The notes under the pieces: model-generated
The model's input: the letters and a program-made list of their open reading frames with translations, nothing else
Told to the model about the DNA's origin: nothing
Database searches by the model: none
Assembly (NCBI GenBank): GCA_900772845.1
Contig: CAAGSD010000097.1
Span: 1 to 16,259 of the forward strand
Direction of reading: 5' to 3'
Source of the DNA: Lachnospiraceae bacterium
Lineage (GTDB): Bacteria; Bacillota; Clostridia; Lachnospirales; Lachnospiraceae
Length of the DNA: 16,259 bases
Shown here: positions 15,102 through 16,259 of the stretch, piece by piece
Layout: each line of letters opens with the position of its first letter
Position numbering within the stretch: position 1 is the first letter of the stretch
Made by a program: the position numbers and the translations under genes

Positions 15102-15674
15102 CTACCGCAATACGCCTAACTGATGGAATAATTCTGTCACCGGTGCCGGAAATGCACTTACTAACAACGCCGCCATCTGCTCCGGTGTTCTCTCCCTCGG
15201 AGCGAAGATCCATTCCACAGTCATATCAATAGATCCTCTGCAATAAAGCTGCAAGGGAAATAAAAGGTTCTCTTCAGGCTGTCTGCCAGTCTTACGCCTG
15301 ATCAGCTGAGTATAGAAATCCAGGATCAGTTCGTAGTCATGTTCCTTTAGAGAATTATGATCATCCGATCGGAATGCCCCAGCAAAAAAGACTCTCTCAT
15401 CTTGAATGAATTCAAACTTTCTGGTCAGTCCTTCGTATACAGTAAGTCCGTCTCCCATCTGGGCAAAAGATTCCAGTAAGAGTTTGTCGAAATACCAGTT
15501 GATCAGGTCATACTTGTCCCGAAAGTTCCGGTAAAAGGTCTGTCTGGTCACGCCGCAGGTCTGCACGATCTGCGTCACTGTCATAGCATCGGTACCGGAA
15601 GCCGCCATACACTTTTTCGCAGCTTCCGCCAGGCGGTATTTAGTTTTATCCGCTGAAGTTTCCTTTGTATTCAT
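15102..15674 (-). CDS. TetR/AcrR-family transcriptional regulator
   Basis: A protein of 190 residues. The N-terminal DNA-binding domain has a helix-turn-helix at about 31-55 (MTVTQIVQTCGVTRQTFYRNF followed by RDKYDL), which is typical of TetR. The C-terminal half (about 60-190) has the layout of the DhaS-like TetR_C_8 type and would bind an unknown ligand. GAGG lies about 8 bases before the ATG. It starts 12 bases after the C_GCAxxG_C_C gene, so the two are co-transcribed and it may regulate their shared promoter or the adjacent alcohol dehydrogenase. I could not find a convincing inverted-repeat operator at either promoter. The ligand and targets cannot be inferred. Confidence 0.88.
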   Translation of the reverse strand: MNTKETSADKTKYRLAEAAKKCMAASGTDAMTVTQIVQTCGVTRQTFYRNFRDKYDLINWYFDKLLLESFAQMGDGLTVYEGLTRKFEFIQDERVFFAGAFRSDDHNSLKEHDYELILDFYTQLIRRKTGRQPEENLLFPLQLYCRGSIDMTVEWIFAPRERTPEQMAALLVSAFPAPVTELFHQLGVLR

Positions 15675-15686
15675 TTCGTCTTACCT

Positions 15687-16112
15687 CTAATCTTCTACCG
15701 GTTCCGGCGATACATAATTTTCCGTCATATCCGGTAATTCCGCTTCCAGAAAAGCCGCAGCATCCCTGACGCAGTCCACGCATTCTCTCTTCACCACACC
15801 GTCGGTAATGCCCTTTAATTCCTTACAGATCACTGTCCCATTCTGTCCCTTGAAGCGGTTGATGATCTTCCGGGAGCCCTGCATTGTCCGCTGCGGATTC
15901 TTGTTGATCAGTCCCAGGATATTGACCGCACCGATGATGGCTCCGCAGGTAGCTTCCATACTGCCGCCAATGCCTACTGCGAAGCCCTGGGTAAGATCCT
16001 TCGCTGTCTCCTCGTCAATTCCCGCCAGATCACAATACGTGCACGCCACTGCCTGCGCACAGTTGTAACCACACATTTTTCTCTCTGCTGCCTGTTCCAC
16101 TCTTGATTCCAT
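15687..16112 (-). CDS. C_GCAxxG_C_C family cysteine-rich protein
   Basis: A small protein of 141 residues. The hallmark cysteines are C14, C18 (GYNCAQAV), C24 and C27, the ATCGAIIGA stretch (54-62 with C56), and C96, C111 and C114. This pattern names the C_GCAxxG_C_C family, whose members are believed to bind a metal or redox cofactor. No biochemical function is established that I know of. The GIGGSMEATCGA segment is the most conserved part. I chose the ATG at 16112 because AAGGAG lies 8 bases upstream; an in-frame ATG at 16157 would add 15 residues but has no ribosome site. It has a good promoter and is followed by the TetR-type regulator in the same operon. No signal peptide is visible. Confidence 0.88.
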   Translation of the reverse strand: MESRVEQAAERKMCGYNCAQAVACTYCDLAGIDEETAKDLTQGFAVGIGGSMEATCGAIIGAVNILGLINKNPQRTMQGSRKIINRFKGQNGTVICKELKGITDGVVKRECVDCVRDAAAFLEAELPDMTENYVSPEPVED

Positions 16113-16173
16113 AAGCGTTGCTCCTTTTCGTTTGTATTTTACAAGGATTTTTATCATATATATCTTTTTATTT

Positions 16174-16201
16174 ATTATAACAGAAACCGACTGCTTGGCA
16201 A
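16174..16201 (-). promoter_or_regulatory. Promoter of the C_GCAxxG/TetR operon
   Basis: On the minus strand, TTGCCA (16201-16196) is followed after 16 bases by TATAAT (16179-16174), which is the exact -10 consensus. The leader before the ATG is about 55 bases and AT-rich, with an ATATATAT stretch. Confidence 0.75.
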
Positions 16202-16240
16202 AAGAAAAAGCAAAAAGAAGTTGCCTTTATTTTCTATCCA

Positions 16241-16259
16241 TGCTATTCTGATACTGTAA
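16241..16259. repeat. Possible degraded copy of the palindromic element at the window edge
   Basis: On the minus strand, TATCAGAATAG resembles TATTCAGAATAG of the 31-base palindrome with one base deleted. It runs to the window edge, so its full extent is unseen. Confidence 0.25.

Noticed and set aside
1..16259. Mobile element, phage region or CRISPR array
   Set aside because: No transposase, integrase, phage gene or regularly spaced repeats are found, and the gene content is that of a chromosomal core region.

Overview
The window looks like chromosomal DNA of moderate GC from a Lachnospiraceae-type clostridium (Bacillota). The evidence is a dgt-dnaG-rpoD-trmK gene order, a clostridial-looking RNase P RNA, AGGAGG-type ribosome binding sites, and gene families common in gut Lachnospiraceae. 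I cannot fix the genus. All thirteen protein genes and both RNA genes lie on the minus strand, so transcription runs from high to low coordinates. I saw no phage, insertion sequence, integrase or CRISPR array, and no gene-free stretch longer than about 190 bases.

In transcription order, the right end (16259-15000) holds a C_GCAxxG_C_C cysteine-rich protein with a clear promoter, followed 12 bases later by a TetR-type regulator and a hairpin terminator. Next are an iron-dependent alcohol dehydrogenase of the lactaldehyde reductase (FucO) type with its own terminator, a DUF6198/YczE-like membrane protein with a near-consensus promoter, and a fused homocysteine S-methyltransferase/methylenetetrahydrofolate reductase. 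A perfect-looking terminator hairpin and a 31-base palindrome sit between the last two. Then comes an orphan protein whose C-terminal half resembles the flagellar cap protein FliD, with its own promoter and terminator.

The left 9.9 kb looks like one long transcription unit. It starts at a near-consensus promoter in front of tRNA-Leu(CAG). After a hairpin with only a short U tract come an alcohol acetyltransferase/condensation-fold acyltransferase, a zinc-ribbon six-helix membrane protein, an HSL-family esterase, then dgt, dnaG, rpoD, trmK and a nucleoside kinase with a threonyl-tRNA-synthetase-like N-terminus. Spacings are short or overlapping and I see no convincing internal terminator. The 5' part of rnpB, with its own promoter, closes the window and runs off the left edge.

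The points most worth checking are the three-gene acyl-ester cassette lodged between a tRNA and the macromolecular-synthesis genes, the stand-alone FliD-like protein, and a palindromic intergenic element recurring at about four places. Nothing here can be called a new system from sequence alone. The acyltransferase/zinc-ribbon membrane protein/esterase trio is the best candidate for an uncharacterised pathway.
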